Notes: generated by a model from the letters alone, not told the origin. Positions 1 to 11,076 are shown, counted from the first letter of the stretch. The stretch is DNA of 29,392 nt from JBDTGE01 sp050742975 (GCA_050742975.1 JBOGDQ010000149.1:1-29392); one strand, 5' to 3'. Made by a program: numbers and translations.

Positions 1-777
1 TGTTGGTCAGCCAGTAGAGCGTGATGTTGTCGAGGATCCCGTCTCGCGTGAGCTCGCCCACGGGACTGCCGGCGAAGGCCTGGGCGATCTCCCCGTAGCT
101 GTAGGCATCGTGATTGATCATCCAGGCGGCCACGCCGACGGGCGAGTCGGCCACGCCGTACATGGTCTGCGGCTGCGTCGCCATCTCCGCGGCGTAGCCC
201 GCGCCCCTGGTGTAGAAGGTGCTCAGGTGCTCGAAGGCGCGCCGCTCGTCGGCAGGCAGGTCCGCTGGCGGCGGGCCGCCGGGGGCGAGCTGGCCGGGGA
301 TCGGGAGCGCCGCCGCGATGTCGGGCGGAATCGCGCCGGGCACGTTGGTGTGCATGCCGAGCATGCCCGGCGGCGCCTGCGCGGCCATCAGGTCGGTGAT
401 GATCGCGCCCCAGTCGCCCCCCTGCGCCACGAATTGCGAGTACCCGAGCCGCTGCATCAGCTCGATCCAGGCCCCGGATGTCCAGCCCGTCGATCTCCGT
501 CATGAAGTGCGGCAGGGCGCTCAGCCGGGCCTCGCACGCGCGCCAGTCGTAATCCGCCGCCCAGTAGCGGGCGAGTTCCCTGATCGTCTCCGACTGGACG
601 CCCTGCGAAAGATCGGGTCTGGACGCCCTGCGAATGATCGGGCACGGTCTCCTGGTCGGGCCAGCGGGTGGCCGCGATGCGCGCCCGCAGCGCATCGAGG
701 TCCGCCTGGGCCGTAACCGGGATCGGGAACGGCCGGATCGCGGTGGCGCCCGCTGAGCCGTCGGTCTGGACAGGCAT
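1..777 (-). pseudogene. Epoxide hydrolase, decayed and truncated by window edge
   Basis: The conceptual protein starts with an epoxide hydrolase N-terminal domain (PFPIPVTAQADLDALRARI, then WPDQETVPD), behind a GGGAGG ribosome site. A 25-bp tandem duplication (copies at 594-617 and 619-642) then breaks the frame. After it the frame resumes with SQGVQSETIRELARYW and FMTEIDGLDI, and next jumps at about 470-478 straight to WIELMQRLGYSQFVAQGGDWG. The roughly 80 residues that normally lie between, including the HGWPGS oxyanion-hole segment, are missing and the frame changes again. The GGDWG nucleophile segment and sequence after it (to TLYWLTN) remain open to the window edge. An intact member would be an alpha/beta hydrolase opening epoxides. 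With two frame breaks and a deletion this copy should be inactive. The C-terminal end lies outside the window. Confidence 0.85.
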
Positions 778-957
778 GTGGCCTCCCTGGAGTGATAAGA
801 GCAGCCAAGGTCGACATGGACGGTTTCGCCCTGATCCCGCGCCGCCTGCTTATGCCCCCGTGGCCGCCTGCTTCAGCACCGCATGGTGCCGCTCCCGGAA
901 TCAGCTAATCCGCCTATAACATGCACGCTGACAGGCCGGCAAGGGCGCAGGCGCAGC

Positions 958-995
958 GACGCCGGGGCCGCCCCCGAAGGGCCGGCCACGGCGTC
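958..995 (-). terminator. Probable terminator hairpin after katG
   Basis: GACGCCG (958-964) pairs with CGGCGTC (989-995). After one mismatch, GGCCG (966-970) pairs with CGGCC (983-987) around a C-rich/G-rich loop. It lies about 35 bases past the katG stop on the katG strand. There is no T-run, as is common in actinobacteria. The rest of 778-1029 shows nothing I can call. Confidence 0.5.
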
Positions 996-1029
996 GCCCT
1001 GAGATCAGGCCAGCGATCAGGCCCAGCGA

Positions 1030-3258
<2,229 letters not shown>

Positions 3259-3279
3259 GGGGAATCCTTTCGGGTGCGT

Positions 3280-3711
3280 TCAGGAACTGGATGCGGTAGA
3301 GCAGTCAGGGCACAGGCCCCAGTAGACGACCTCGGCCTCGTCGATCGCGAAGCCCTGGTCGTCGGATGCGGTCAGACAGGGCGTGGTGCCGACCGCGCAA
3401 TCGACATCGGCGATGACACCGCAGGAGCGGCACACGAGGTGATGGTGGTTGTCCCCGACGCGCGACTCGTAGCGGGCCACCGAACCGGCCGGCTCGATGC
3501 GCCGCACGAGACCCGCGCTCGTCAGCGCGCGCAGTACGTCGTAGACGGCCTGGTGGGACACCTCGCCGAGATTCGTACGCGCGATGCCGATCAGCTGATC
3601 GGTGTCGGCGTGCGGATGGTCGTAGATCGCGGTCAGCACGGCCGCCCGGGGACGCGTCACGCGCAGCGCAGCCCCCCGCAACAGTTGCTCGACCTCCGAC
3701 CTCGTGGGCAC
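3280..3711 (-). CDS. furA: Fur-family regulator FurA
   Basis: A 143-residue Fur-family metal/redox-sensing repressor that in mycobacteria represses its own operon and the katG behind it. The N-terminal winged helix carries LRVTRPRAAVL and VSHQAVYDVLRALTSAGLVRR. The C-terminal dimer/metal domain has the FurA-like stretch VARYESRVGDNHHHLVC, the CRSCG pair and a final CPDC pair. The start is GTG at 3711. No ribosome site precedes it, because the promoter elements end six bases upstream, so it is probably translated from a leaderless mRNA. The gene ends 21 bases before katG. Similarity to mycobacterial FurA is strong along the whole length. Confidence 0.96.
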   Translation of the reverse strand: MPTRSEVEQLLRGAALRVTRPRAAVLTAIYDHPHADTDQLIGIARTNLGEVSHQAVYDVLRALTSAGLVRRIEPAGSVARYESRVGDNHHHLVCRSCGVIADVDCAVGTTPCLTASDDQGFAIDEAEVVYWGLCPDCSTASSS

Positions 3712-3716
3712 CCCCC

Positions 3717-3745
3717 GAGTCTGCCGGTAATCTGGAGTAAGTCAA
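3717..3745 (-). promoter_or_regulatory. Leaderless furA-katG promoter with likely FurA operator
   Basis: On the minus strand TTGACT (3745-3740) is followed after 17 bases by AGACTC (3722-3717). Only GGGGG separates this from the GTG start at 3711, so transcription should begin at or next to the start codon. The segment TTGACTTACTCCAGATTAC resembles the AT-rich FurA operator of mycobacterial furA promoters. That match is recalled, not aligned. Confidence 0.65.
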
Positions 3746-3802
3746 GTCACCGGCGGCGACTCTCGAATCGCCACAGCGGGCACCGGTGCGGTGCAGTTGG
3801 GG

Positions 3803-6610
3803 TCAGCCGGAACCGATCCCCGATGCGATGGCGTCCTTGACCGCCGCCTGCAGGCTGATGTCGAAGGACGGGTTACCGTTTGCGTACAGCGCGATGACGT
3901 GACGCAGGACCGGGAACGCCGCGCTGCCGCTCGAGCGGGTGTACACAGGCTCGACGTAGAGCATGCGCCCCGCGACCGGGAGCGCCTCCATGTCGCCCAG
4001 CACCACTTTCGAGTTGCCACCACGCTGAAGTGTCAGCGCCTCGGTGATGCTGGTGTCGGACTCGATGTCGTTCTGCACCTGGGCGGGCGACTCGCCTCCC
4101 GAGGCTGACGGGTATTGCAGCACGGTGAACTTCCCGTAGTCCGGCCCGGGTCGCGCGTCGACGGAGACGAACGCGGCGAGTTGCTGTCCGTTCAGCGTGA
4201 CCATCGGGCTGGACAGCGAGTAGCGCTGCGCGCCGAGCCCGTCGGCGGACATCGAGCTGTATCTCGAGGGCAGCGATGCCGTCGACACGGTCTGGGTGTA
4301 CTTCGAGTTGATCGGGGACGCGACCGTCGGATCGGTAGGCACCTTCCAGAAGTCGTTACCGCTGTAGAAGCTCGACGCCTGTGTCACGTGGTACTTCGCC
4401 AGCAGAGTGCGCTGCACGTTGAACAGGTCCGTGGGATAGCGCAGCGCGGACAGCAGCGCCGACGGGATGCTGGACTGGGGCTGCACCAGACCGGGGAAGA
4501 CCGCTTCCCACGTCTTGAGCAGCGGATCCGGATGCTGCGACTGGTTCCAGTCGTACAACGTCACCTTGCCCGTGTACGCGTCGACGACCGCCTTCACCGA
4601 ATTCTGCATGTAGTTGACCTGGGTGTACGGCTGGGAGATCGACGCCCCGTTGGCCGTCAGCGTGGTCCTGCTGGCCGTTCGGAGATTCACCAGCTGCGAA
4701 TCGGGGTAGTTCGCTGACGTCGTGTAGCCGTCGACGATCCATTCGATGTGGCCGTTGACGACGGCAGGGTAGACATCGCCGTCGAGCGTCAGCCATGGGG
4801 CGACCTTGGCGACTCTGGCCCGAGGGTCACGCAGCGTGAGCAGCTGCGACGCGCTGTTGAGCTCGGAGCTGAACAGGATGTTCGGGTCGTGGTCTTGGAT
4901 CGCGAACAGCAGCCGGCGAAGGGTCGAACCGATCGGGATCCCACCGTCGCCCTGGTAGGTCGTGTAGGCCGACTTCGACGAGCCCCTGCTGCCCGGATGG
5001 TCGAACTCCAACTGCTCGTGACTGCCGGCGGGCTGGCCCGCGATCGCGTACGACGACGAACCGAACGCCGGCCCGAAGTAGACCTGCGGTCTGCTTACCG
5101 GGATCTCCTGGCTCGGCGGTATCCCGCCGTCGAGGTACACCGGGCTCTGCGTCGTCGGGTCCACCTTGTCCGTCGGAGCGGCGACGACGCCGTACCCGTG
5201 CGTGTACACGAGATGCTGGTTCACCCAGCTGCTGCTGGGCACTCCACTGGCACGCAGCTCGCGAACGGCCAGGTCCACATCCTGCGAGGTTCCGTCGATG
5301 TCGTAGTTGCCGATGTCAAGGGTCGACTTGAAACCGTAGTAGGCCTGCAGTTGCTGCTGGACGTTGAAGGTCGGCGACATCTGGTTCGGGTCTATCACCG
5401 ACATCTGCGCGGTCGTATTGGCCAGCTGAACCAGCGCGGCGCTGTCGAGCGTCGGCGGGGCATAGGGAACGGTCGTCGTGTTCCCGTCGAGATCGAACGC
5501 TGCGAGCGTGGCCTTCTGGTTGTTGGCGATCTCGCCGAGTTCCAGCTTTGCGGCGCTGGGCGCCTCCCGGAAGTGGGACACCAACGTCGGCCAGGCCGAA
5601 CCGACTATCGCCGAGGCGGCTATCAGGACGACGAGGGTGCCGGCGACCGCGCGGACACGGCCACGCGGAGTGAAGCGGCCACGCCGAAGGATGCTGTCGG
5701 CGAAGGCGGCATTGGCGAACAGTACGAGGGCACACACGATGGCGATGGCCGTCAGCACGTACTTGCTCGGCAAGCCCGCGTGGACGTCGGTGTAGGACGC
5801 CCCGGTCACCGGCCCGTGCACGGAGGAGGTGGTGAGGGCGTAGCGGGACAACCAGTAGTTGGCGGCCTTGAGCAACAGGTAAGCGCCCAAGAGCACAGAC
5901 AGCAGCCTGGTGAACTCTCTGGTGACCTTCTGGCGTCCCCGCCGCAGCCGCCACGCTCCGTACCAATAGCCGCCGACGACGGCGATCCACAGGCCGTACG
6001 TGACGGCCTGGGAGAGCAGGGCCACCACCATGGCGTGGAAGGGATAGATCTCGATGAAGAACGAGATGTCCTTGTGGAACAACGGGTCTGTCGCGTGCCA
6101 CGGCGTTGCATGGCGCCACATCAGGTAGGTCTGCCAACCGGCGGCCGCCCGCCGCCCGACCACGATTGCCGGGATGACCACGAGGACAAGCACGATCAGT
6201 CGCGACATCCGCGGTTCGTACTTGCGGAAGATCCAGCGGATCGTGTCGTCGTCCTGCGAGAAGTAGAGCGGCGTTCGGATGCGGCGGATCGCCATAATCG
6301 TCAGGCCGCTGACGAGTCCGGCGACAACAGCGAAGATGCAGAACAACAGGATCTGTGCCTCGACCGTCGTCTTGTACACAGCGCCGTGATGCACCGAGTC
6401 GAACCACATCTGCGTGGTGGCGATCCGCACCGTCACGAGGAACAGCTGCCACAGGACGACGAGCGCGACCGCCACGGCGATCAGGCGAATGCTCCAACGC
6501 TTGAGGGCGCCCCGTCCACTCGCCCGCCTCAGGGAGGACGCCGCAGTCACCAACTTGGTGAAGGCTCCGGCAGTCGCGGGCTTGGCTGGAGTTCGACTCG
6601 GGGAAATCAC
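3803..6610 (-). CDS. UPF0182 family integral membrane protein
   Basis: A large (935 aa) membrane protein of the UPF0182 family, common in actinobacteria and of unknown function. The N-terminal third holds about seven hydrophobic segments (for example SIRLIAVAVALVVLWQLFLV, ILLFCIFAVVAGLVSGLTIM, LIVLVLVVIPAIVV and YVLTAIAIVCALVLFANAAF). A long, probably extracytoplasmic domain follows, with family-like stretches such as DQLQ-type PEVYFGPAFG-like VYFGPAFGSSSYAI and NSVKAVVDAYTGKVTLYDW. I set the start at GTG 6610: a GGAG ribosome site precedes it, it lies just past the stop of the ABC ATPase gene, and the protein begins VISPSRTPAK. An upstream extension to 6856 would overlap that gene by 240 bases and reads as noise. 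It is the last gene of a four-gene operon with the MerR regulator and the ABC pair. The usual proline-rich or acidic C-terminal tail is absent. Confidence 0.9.
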   Translation of the reverse strand: MISPSRTPAKPATAGAFTKLVTAASSLRRASGRGALKRWSIRLIAVAVALVVLWQLFLVTVRIATTQMWFDSVHHGAVYKTTVEAQILLFCIFAVVAGLVSGLTIMAIRRIRTPLYFSQDDDTIRWIFRKYEPRMSRLIVLVLVVIPAIVVGRRAAAGWQTYLMWRHATPWHATDPLFHKDISFFIEIYPFHAMVVALLSQAVTYGLWIAVVGGYWYGAWRLRRGRQKVTREFTRLLSVLLGAYLLLKAANYWLSRYALTTSSVHGPVTGASYTDVHAGLPSKYVLTAIAIVCALVLFANAAFADSILRRGRFTPRGRVRAVAGTLVVLIAASAIVGSAWPTLVSHFREAPSAAKLELGEIANNQKATLAAFDLDGNTTTVPYAPPTLDSAALVQLANTTAQMSVIDPNQMSPTFNVQQQLQAYYGFKSTLDIGNYDIDGTSQDVDLAVRELRASGVPSSSWVNQHLVYTHGYGVVAAPTDKVDPTTQSPVYLDGGIPPSQEIPVSRPQVYFGPAFGSSSYAIAGQPAGSHEQLEFDHPGSRGSSKSAYTTYQGDGGIPIGSTLRRLLFAIQDHDPNILFSSELNSASQLLTLRDPRARVAKVAPWLTLDGDVYPAVVNGHIEWIVDGYTTSANYPDSQLVNLRTASRTTLTANGASISQPYTQVNYMQNSVKAVVDAYTGKVTLYDWNQSQHPDPLLKTWEAVFPGLVQPQSSIPSALLSALRYPTDLFNVQRTLLAKYHVTQASSFYSGNDFWKVPTDPTVASPINSKYTQTVSTASLPSRYSSMSADGLGAQRYSLSSPMVTLNGQQLAAFVSVDARPGPDYGKFTVLQYPSASGGESPAQVQNDIESDTSITEALTLQRGGNSKVVLGDMEALPVAGRMLYVEPVYTRSSGSAAFPVLRHVIALYANGNPSFDISLQAAVKDAIASGIGSG

Positions 6611-6614
6611 GCTG

Positions 6615-7463
6615 TCAGCTCCGGACTGTTGCGGTAGGGGGAGTCGGCGGGCGAGCGCCTCGGTCGTGTCGATCTTCGTAGGCGTCGACGACGTCGTTGG
6701 CATCGCCGTCGAGGATGACCTTTCCGCCTTCGAGCCAGATGGCGCGGGTGCAGCTTTCCCGGATGATGCCGAGCCCGTGGCTGACGAGGAACACGGTGCC
6801 GGCCTCCTCGCGCAACTGGAGAATGCGATCCTCGCTGCGGCGACGGAACTGGGCATCGCCGGTGGCGAGAGCTTCGTCGATCAGCAGGATGTCAGGGGTG
6901 CGGGCGGCGGCGATGGCGAAGCGCAGCCGGGCACCCATACCGGAGGAGTAGGTGTTCATGGGCAGGTGCACGAACTCCCCGATTCCCGCGAACTCGCAGA
7001 TCGAGTCGTACTCCTCCGCGATCTCGGCCGGGGTCATGCCGATAGCCAGGCAGCCGAGCAGGATGTTCTGCTCGCCGGACATCGCGCCCATCATCGCGGC
7101 GGATACTCCGAGCAGGGACGCCTGGCCGCGGGTCCACACCACGCCCTGCGACGGTGCCATCAGCCCGGCGACGGCTCGCAGCAGCGTGGACTTGCCGGAT
7201 CCGTTGGGGCCGATCAGCCCGATCGCTTCGCCCCGGTAGGCCGTGAAGCTGACACCGCGGACGGCGTGAACCGAGCGCTGACCGGGTGCCGCTTCACGCA
7301 GCACAATCCGCCGGAATGCCGCCGGTGCCCCGCCGCGCCGCGCCCCGCCGATAATGCGGTAGGTGAGGTGGACGTCGTCGACGACCACGGTCTGCTCCCG
7401 AGTCTCGGGCGCGGGGGGCGTCGGCTCGCTCGTGGTCGACTGCTGGCTGAGGATCTCAGACAT
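6615..7463 (-). CDS. Wzt-like ABC exporter ATP-binding subunit
   Basis: ATPase (282 aa) of an ABC-2 polysaccharide/teichoic-acid type exporter. Walker A is GPNGSGKST (85-93), the signature is YSSGMGAR (172-179, lacking the usual Q), Walker B is DILLIDEA with D196/E197, and the H-loop is H229. The compressed segment between Walker A and the signature and the YSSGM form are typical of the Wzt/TagH/RfbE group, including the mycobacterial galactan exporter ATPase. Its first 8 bases overlap the end of the permease gene, which points to translational coupling. It probably energises export of a lipid-linked glycan across the inner membrane. No glycosyltransferase lies beside it, so the substrate cannot be read from context. 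Confidence 0.9.
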   Translation of the reverse strand: MSEILSQQSTTSEPTPPAPETREQTVVVDDVHLTYRIIGGARRGGAPAAFRRIVLREAAPGQRSVHAVRGVSFTAYRGEAIGLIGPNGSGKSTLLRAVAGLMAPSQGVVWTRGQASLLGVSAAMMGAMSGEQNILLGCLAIGMTPAEIAEEYDSICEFAGIGEFVHLPMNTYSSGMGARLRFAIAAARTPDILLIDEALATGDAQFRRRSEDRILQLREEAGTVFLVSHGLGIIRESCTRAIWLEGGKVILDGDANDVVDAYEDRHDRGARPPTPPTATVRS

Positions 7464-8304
7464 TGCCGTACTCCTCCTCGCCGCGCCAGAAGTAGAGGTA
7501 GCTCATGACAAGAGTCCCGACGGCCCAGCCGATGGCGACGAGCCAGTTGCTGGCGGTGGCCGGGGTGCCGACGAGCAGCGCGTGCCGGGCGAGTTGCAGG
7601 TACACATAGCCGGGATTGAGCGTCATGACGGTATGCACCCAGCTGGCGTGGCCTCGGGTGAAGACCGTGACGCTGTACATCACGCCGGAGGTGTACATCC
7701 AGATCCGGGATACGAAGGGCAGAATCTCGGCCATGTCCGGGACGCGCGCGCCGAGGCGGGCGACGATGAAGGCCAGGCCGAGGCAGAACAGCGCCTGCAG
7801 TGCGATCGCAGGCACGAGTTGCAACCAGCGCCACGCCAGCGGTTCCCCGCTGATCAGCACGATCGGAATGAGGACTACCAGCGAATAGATCAGTCGCATC
7901 AGGGCGACAAGAGTGGTCGACACGGGCAGCACGGCGCGTGGGAACTGCAGTGCGCGCACCAGCCCGAGGTTGCCGGTGATCGCCCGCGAGCCAGTGATCA
8001 TCGAGGTCGTGCAGAAGGTGAACACGAAGACACCGACCGACAGGAACGCGATGTAGTTGGGGACACCTTGGTTTGTCTTGAGTAGCAGTCCGAAGATCAG
8101 GTAGTAGACCAGGATGTTGAGCAGCGGCGTCAGCACCTGCCAGGCCTGGCCGAGGAAGTTGCCTTCGTAGCCGACGGCGTTCGACGCGGACGAGTACGTG
8201 GTGACGAACCAGCGCCGATGCCACAGCCGTCGGGTGTACTCGTCTACCGGCAGCCGCGCACCGGCGCGCTGCAACCCGGGAGCGGGAGCCTCAGGGAGTG
8301 TCAT
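7456..8304 (-). CDS. Wzm-like ABC-2 permease subunit
   Basis: Membrane subunit (282 aa) of the same ABC-2 exporter. An N-terminal cytoplasmic amphipathic part (WHRRWFVTTYSSASN...YEGNFLGQAWQVLTPLLNI) leads into about six hydrophobic helices, including ILVYYLIFGLLL, YIAFLSVGVFVFTFC and LIYSLVVLIPIVLIS. The arrangement and the LGQAWQVLTPLLN motif are typical of Wzm/TagG/RfbD permeases. Its start overlaps the 3' end of the MerR gene by 14 bases, and its end overlaps the ATPase start by 8. The pair most resembles the mycobacterial O-antigen/galactan exporter family, but the cargo is not known. Confidence 0.9.
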   Translation of the reverse strand: MTLPEAPAPGLQRAGARLPVDEYTRRLWHRRWFVTTYSSASNAVGYEGNFLGQAWQVLTPLLNILVYYLIFGLLLKTNQGVPNYIAFLSVGVFVFTFCTTSMITGSRAITGNLGLVRALQFPRAVLPVSTTLVALMRLIYSLVVLIPIVLISGEPLAWRWLQLVPAIALQALFCLGLAFIVARLGARVPDMAEILPFVSRIWMYTSGVMYSVTVFTRGHASWVHTVMTLNPGYVYLQLARHALLVGTPATASNWLVAIGWAVGTLVMSYLYFWRGEEEYGNV

Positions 8305-9058
8305 TTGTGCCCTTCAACTGGGCCCGCAGCTCGCGCACGAAACGCTGCTGGACCACATTGAGCCGGTCGGTCAGTAACAGGTCGACCATGCCGAGATCGA
8401 CCTGACCGTCGATATCGCCCGATGGCAGCACAGCGGCAACGTCGACGGCCAGCGCCGCGATCTCTTCCTGCGAGCTGCGTGCACTGAGCTTGCCCAGACG
8501 ACGGCGCAGCGGTCCGAGTGCCTCGACGACCGTGGAATCGCCGAACAGCCTGCTGGCCTGGGCGAGCACTCCCAACATGCCCTCCGGGTGGACGGCATCG
8601 AGTACCGCGGCGGCCCATTTCTCACTGGTTCGCAGGTGATCGGCCGGTCCCAGCACCCCCTGGTCCTGCAGCGCCTGGGTGAGGGTCTTCACCGGCTGAT
8701 CGAACGTCTCGGAGCGCGCCAGCTCCCGCAGCCGGTCGCGGGTAGCCACGATCCGGTTGATCTCGACGTCGAGCTCGTCAGCGAGAGCATCAAGCGCATC
8801 GCTCACCGATAGATCCTCCGACTCGGCGGCGCTGACCCGCTGCGCGATCTGCGGCAGAGGCATCCCCAGCGCGCGCAGCCGGGCGACACGTACCAGCTCG
8901 ACGACCTCCTTGCCGCCGTACCGGCGGTAACCGGAGCCGTCGCGCGGCGGCTCGGGCACCAGGCCGATCGAGTGGTAGTACCGCACCGCTCGCGGCGTCA
9001 GCCCGACGACCTCGGCGACCTTTGTCACCGATAGCCGACGGGGCACATTCGCGGTCAT
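8291..9058 (-). CDS. MerR-family transcriptional regulator
   Basis: A MerR-type activator/repressor with an N-terminal winged helix (LSVTKVAEVVGLTPRAVRYYHSIGLVPEPPRDGSGYRRY), followed by a helical dimerisation region and a roughly 150-residue C-terminal domain that I cannot assign. There is no metal-binding cysteine cluster, so a small-molecule or protein signal is more likely than a metal. Two ATGs are possible, 9073 and 9058. I prefer 9058 (protein MTANVPRRLS, 255 aa) because a perfect inverted repeat abuts 9073 and a CATAGT -10-like element sits seven bases before 9058. It heads the MerR-permease-ATPase-UPF0182 operon and probably controls it. Confidence 0.88.
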   Translation of the reverse strand: MTANVPRRLSVTKVAEVVGLTPRAVRYYHSIGLVPEPPRDGSGYRRYGGKEVVELVRVARLRALGMPLPQIAQRVSAAESEDLSVSDALDALADELDVEINRIVATRDRLRELARSETFDQPVKTLTQALQDQGVLGPADHLRTSEKWAAAVLDAVHPEGMLGVLAQASRLFGDSTVVEALGPLRRRLGKLSARSSQEEIAALAVDVAAVLPSGDIDGQVDLGMVDLLLTDRLNVVQQRFVRELRAQLKGTNDTP

Positions 9059-9064
9059 GCTTTC

Positions 9065-9089
9065 ACTATGCACATTGACGTAGCGTCAA
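9065..9089 (-). promoter_or_regulatory. MerR operon promoter with palindromic operator
   Basis: TTGACG-CTA-CGTCAA (9089-9075, minus strand) is a perfect inverted repeat with 6-bp arms and a 3-bp centre. CATAGT at 9070-9065 could serve as the -10 for a leaderless transcript starting at ATG 9058. A palindrome placed between -35 and -10 fits autoregulation by a MerR protein. The exact promoter spacing is uncertain. Confidence 0.5.
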
Positions 9090-9391
9090 GGTAAGTCCGA
9101 CACAGCCAACGGCAGGCTAGGCGCATGGATAAGGGCGTTTCCCCGTTTTGCATGGGTTCGCTCTGATCCTGACGCGGCGGCCAGCCGCGTTGTTCCTGCG
9201 ACAGCAGCTACACCCGCGGGCCCTGGCGACGGCCCGCATCCTGGAGGAGGCCGGCCTGCTGATGATGGGCCTGGGCAGCCATGCCGTGAAGCACTACAAC
9301 GTGTCTCTCGGCCTCACCATTCTCGGCTGAGCCAGCTGCGCCCACACGAACAGGTCACCGGCGATGGCAACGCAAGCGGGATGATGGGCGC
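9090..9391. other. Intergenic region, no supported gene
   Basis: About 300 bases between the MerR promoter and the HAD gene. A 60-codon open frame (9148-9330, plus) reads RALATARILEEAGLLMMGLGSHAVKHYN, which looks protein-like. It has no ribosome site and I recognise no family. It may be the decayed tail of an older gene. Confidence 0.4.
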
Positions 9392-10093
9392 GTGGTTACT
9401 GCGGACGACGTTGACCTGCTGCTCTTCGACGTGCTCGGCACCGTGGTGGACGAGGCCGGATCGATCCGCGCCGAACTGACGGTGGCGCTGGATCAGGCGG
9501 ACGCAGGCCCGGGGCAGGGTGCGGCGTTGGCGGCAGCCTGGGCGCGGCGCTTCACCGAGCTGGTGGCGTCGATCAACAGCGGTGCCGCCGCGTGGCGCTC
9601 GACCGACGAGCTGAATGCCGAGGCGCTCGCCGACGTGCTGCGCGACGGCCCGCGACTGCCGAAGGCGACGGTCCGGCAGCTGGCGCTGGTCGGGCACCGG
9701 CTCAGGCCGTGGCCCGACGCCGCGGCAGCGCTGCACAGGCTCACGCCGCGCTTCACTGTCGTGGCGTTGTCGAACGGCAACCTGTCGATGCTGACCGACC
9801 TGTTCGCAGGCGCCGGACTCACCTGGCACGGCGTGCTCTCCGGCGAGATGGTGCACGCGTACAAGCCCGATCCTGCGGTGTACCGGCTCGCGCTGGACCG
9901 CCTGGCGCTCGACCCGGGGCGGACGCTCATGGTCGCCGCCCATCCCTGGGACCTGCGCGCGGCCGCGGTCCACGGGCTGCGCACCGCGTACATCGAACGC
10001 GCGGGTGAGGGCGAGCCGGCGCCGTCGGACGGGTTCGACCTCACCGTCCCGGACCTGGCAACCCTTACCACCCACCTGCTTGCCGACGCGTGA
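9392..10093 (+). CDS. HAD-superfamily hydrolase, haloacid dehalogenase type II-like
   Basis: A 233-residue HAD hydrolase. Motif I is LLFDVLGTVVDE with nucleophile D13 and no second aspartate two residues on, the form seen in L-2-haloacid dehalogenases rather than phosphatases. Motif II is LSNGN (S127, N128), motif III is K158 in HAYKPDPAVY, and motif IV is the AHPWD segment (D187), close to the N-A-W-D segment of dehalogenases. It probably hydrolyses short 2-haloalkanoic acids or related substrates, releasing halide, though the true substrate is open. The start is GTG 9392. The upstream GC-rich stretch offers only a weak ribosome site. It converges with the AraC-type gene downstream. Confidence 0.88.
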   Translation: MVTADDVDLLLFDVLGTVVDEAGSIRAELTVALDQADAGPGQGAALAAAWARRFTELVASINSGAAAWRSTDELNAEALADVLRDGPRLPKATVRQLALVGHRLRPWPDAAAALHRLTPRFTVVALSNGNLSMLTDLFAGAGLTWHGVLSGEMVHAYKPDPAVYRLALDRLALDPGRTLMVAAHPWDLRAAAVHGLRTAYIERAGEGEPAPSDGFDLTVPDLATLTTHLLADA

Positions 10094-10149
10094 TCGCGTC
10101 GCGGCCGGCCCCGCAGCGGGTACGCCGCTGCGATGCATTCAGCGACCGG

Positions 10150-11076
10150 TCATACCGCGGGGGCGGCCTTGCGGACACGCAGCCGGTAGCGCAACGGCGA
10201 CTCGCCGACCACCCGCTTGAAGGCCGCACTAAATGCGCTCTCCGAGCCGTAGCCGAGCTCGGAGGCCAGTTCGCCGACGCGGACGTCGCCGTCCCGGAGG
10301 GCACGCTGGGCCAGGAGCATGCGCCACTGATTGAGGTAGGTCACCGGTGGCACGCCTGCTACCTCGCGGAACCGCTCCGCGAAGGAGGTCCGCGACATGG
10401 CTGCGGCGCGCGCGAGCTCCTGCAGGCCCCAGGCTCGGCCTGGCTCGGTGTGCATCAGCCCGAGGGCGGGGCGTAGCCGCGTGTCGGTGAGCAGCCGCAG
10501 CGGTCCGGGCGGCAGGTCGACCTGGTCGACGTAGGCTCGCAGCACCTCGAGGAGCAGCAGCTGGCTGTACTGCTGGATCGCGAACGCCGAGCCGATCCGG
10601 TCGCCGGTCGTCTCGTCGAACAGGCGCAGCAGGGCGGCTCGCAGCCGGTCGGAGTCCACGCCGGACGCGCGTATGTGCGCCACCGGGGGGAGCGCCTCGA
10701 GCAGCAGCGCCCGGCCCGCCTGGTTGAGGTTGATGCTGCCGCCGAGCAGGACGTCGTCGGCGGCGCGATCGGCCGTGGCGAAGCGCTCGGAGGAGAGGTC
10801 GGATTCGGGCTGTACGTCGTGGCGGGGCTCCTCGCCGGCCTCGAACGCGACCCAGGACCGTCCGATCAGGATTGCCACATCACCGGGCTCGAGCGCGACC
10901 GGCTCGCCGATGCCGTCGGTGCTCAGCCGGGCCCGGCCGCCCACCATCGCGAAGAACTTCACCGGGTCGCTGAGCGGGCCGCGCGAGCGCCAGCCGCCGC
11001 GCGCGGCGATGCCACCGGTCAGGACGCTGCGCACCTCGACGAGGTCGAACACCTCGGACAGACGATCACCGGCCAT
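10150..11076 (-). CDS. AraC-family regulator with N-terminal cupin domain
   Basis: A transcription regulator whose N-terminal half is a cupin-like ligand domain (SVLTGGIAARGGWRSRGP, VKFFAMVGGRARL, LEPGDVAILI). The C-terminal half is an AraC double helix-turn-helix (WGLQELARAAAMSRTSFAERFREV and VGELASELGYGSESAFSAAFKRVVGESPLRYR). I chose ATG 11076 (MAGDRLSEVFDLVEVRS) because family members usually start here. ATGs at 11094 or 11115 would add up to 13 residues with no better ribosome site. It is divergent from the aldo/keto reductase, with about 107 bases between starts, so it probably controls that gene. Confidence 0.9.
   Translation of the reverse strand: MAGDRLSEVFDLVEVRSVLTGGIAARGGWRSRGPLSDPVKFFAMVGGRARLSTDGIGEPVALEPGDVAILIGRSWVAFEAGEEPRHDVQPESDLSSERFATADRAADDVLLGGSINLNQAGRALLLEALPPVAHIRASGVDSDRLRAALLRLFDETTGDRIGSAFAIQQYSQLLLLEVLRAYVDQVDLPPGPLRLLTDTRLRPALGLMHTEPGRAWGLQELARAAAMSRTSFAERFREVAGVPPVTYLNQWRMLLAQRALRDGDVRVGELASELGYGSESAFSAAFKRVVGESPLRYRLRVRKAAPAV

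Noticed and set aside
4748..6637. 629-codon plus-strand frame
   Set aside because: It is the shadow of the UPF0182 gene, with no ribosome site or domain.
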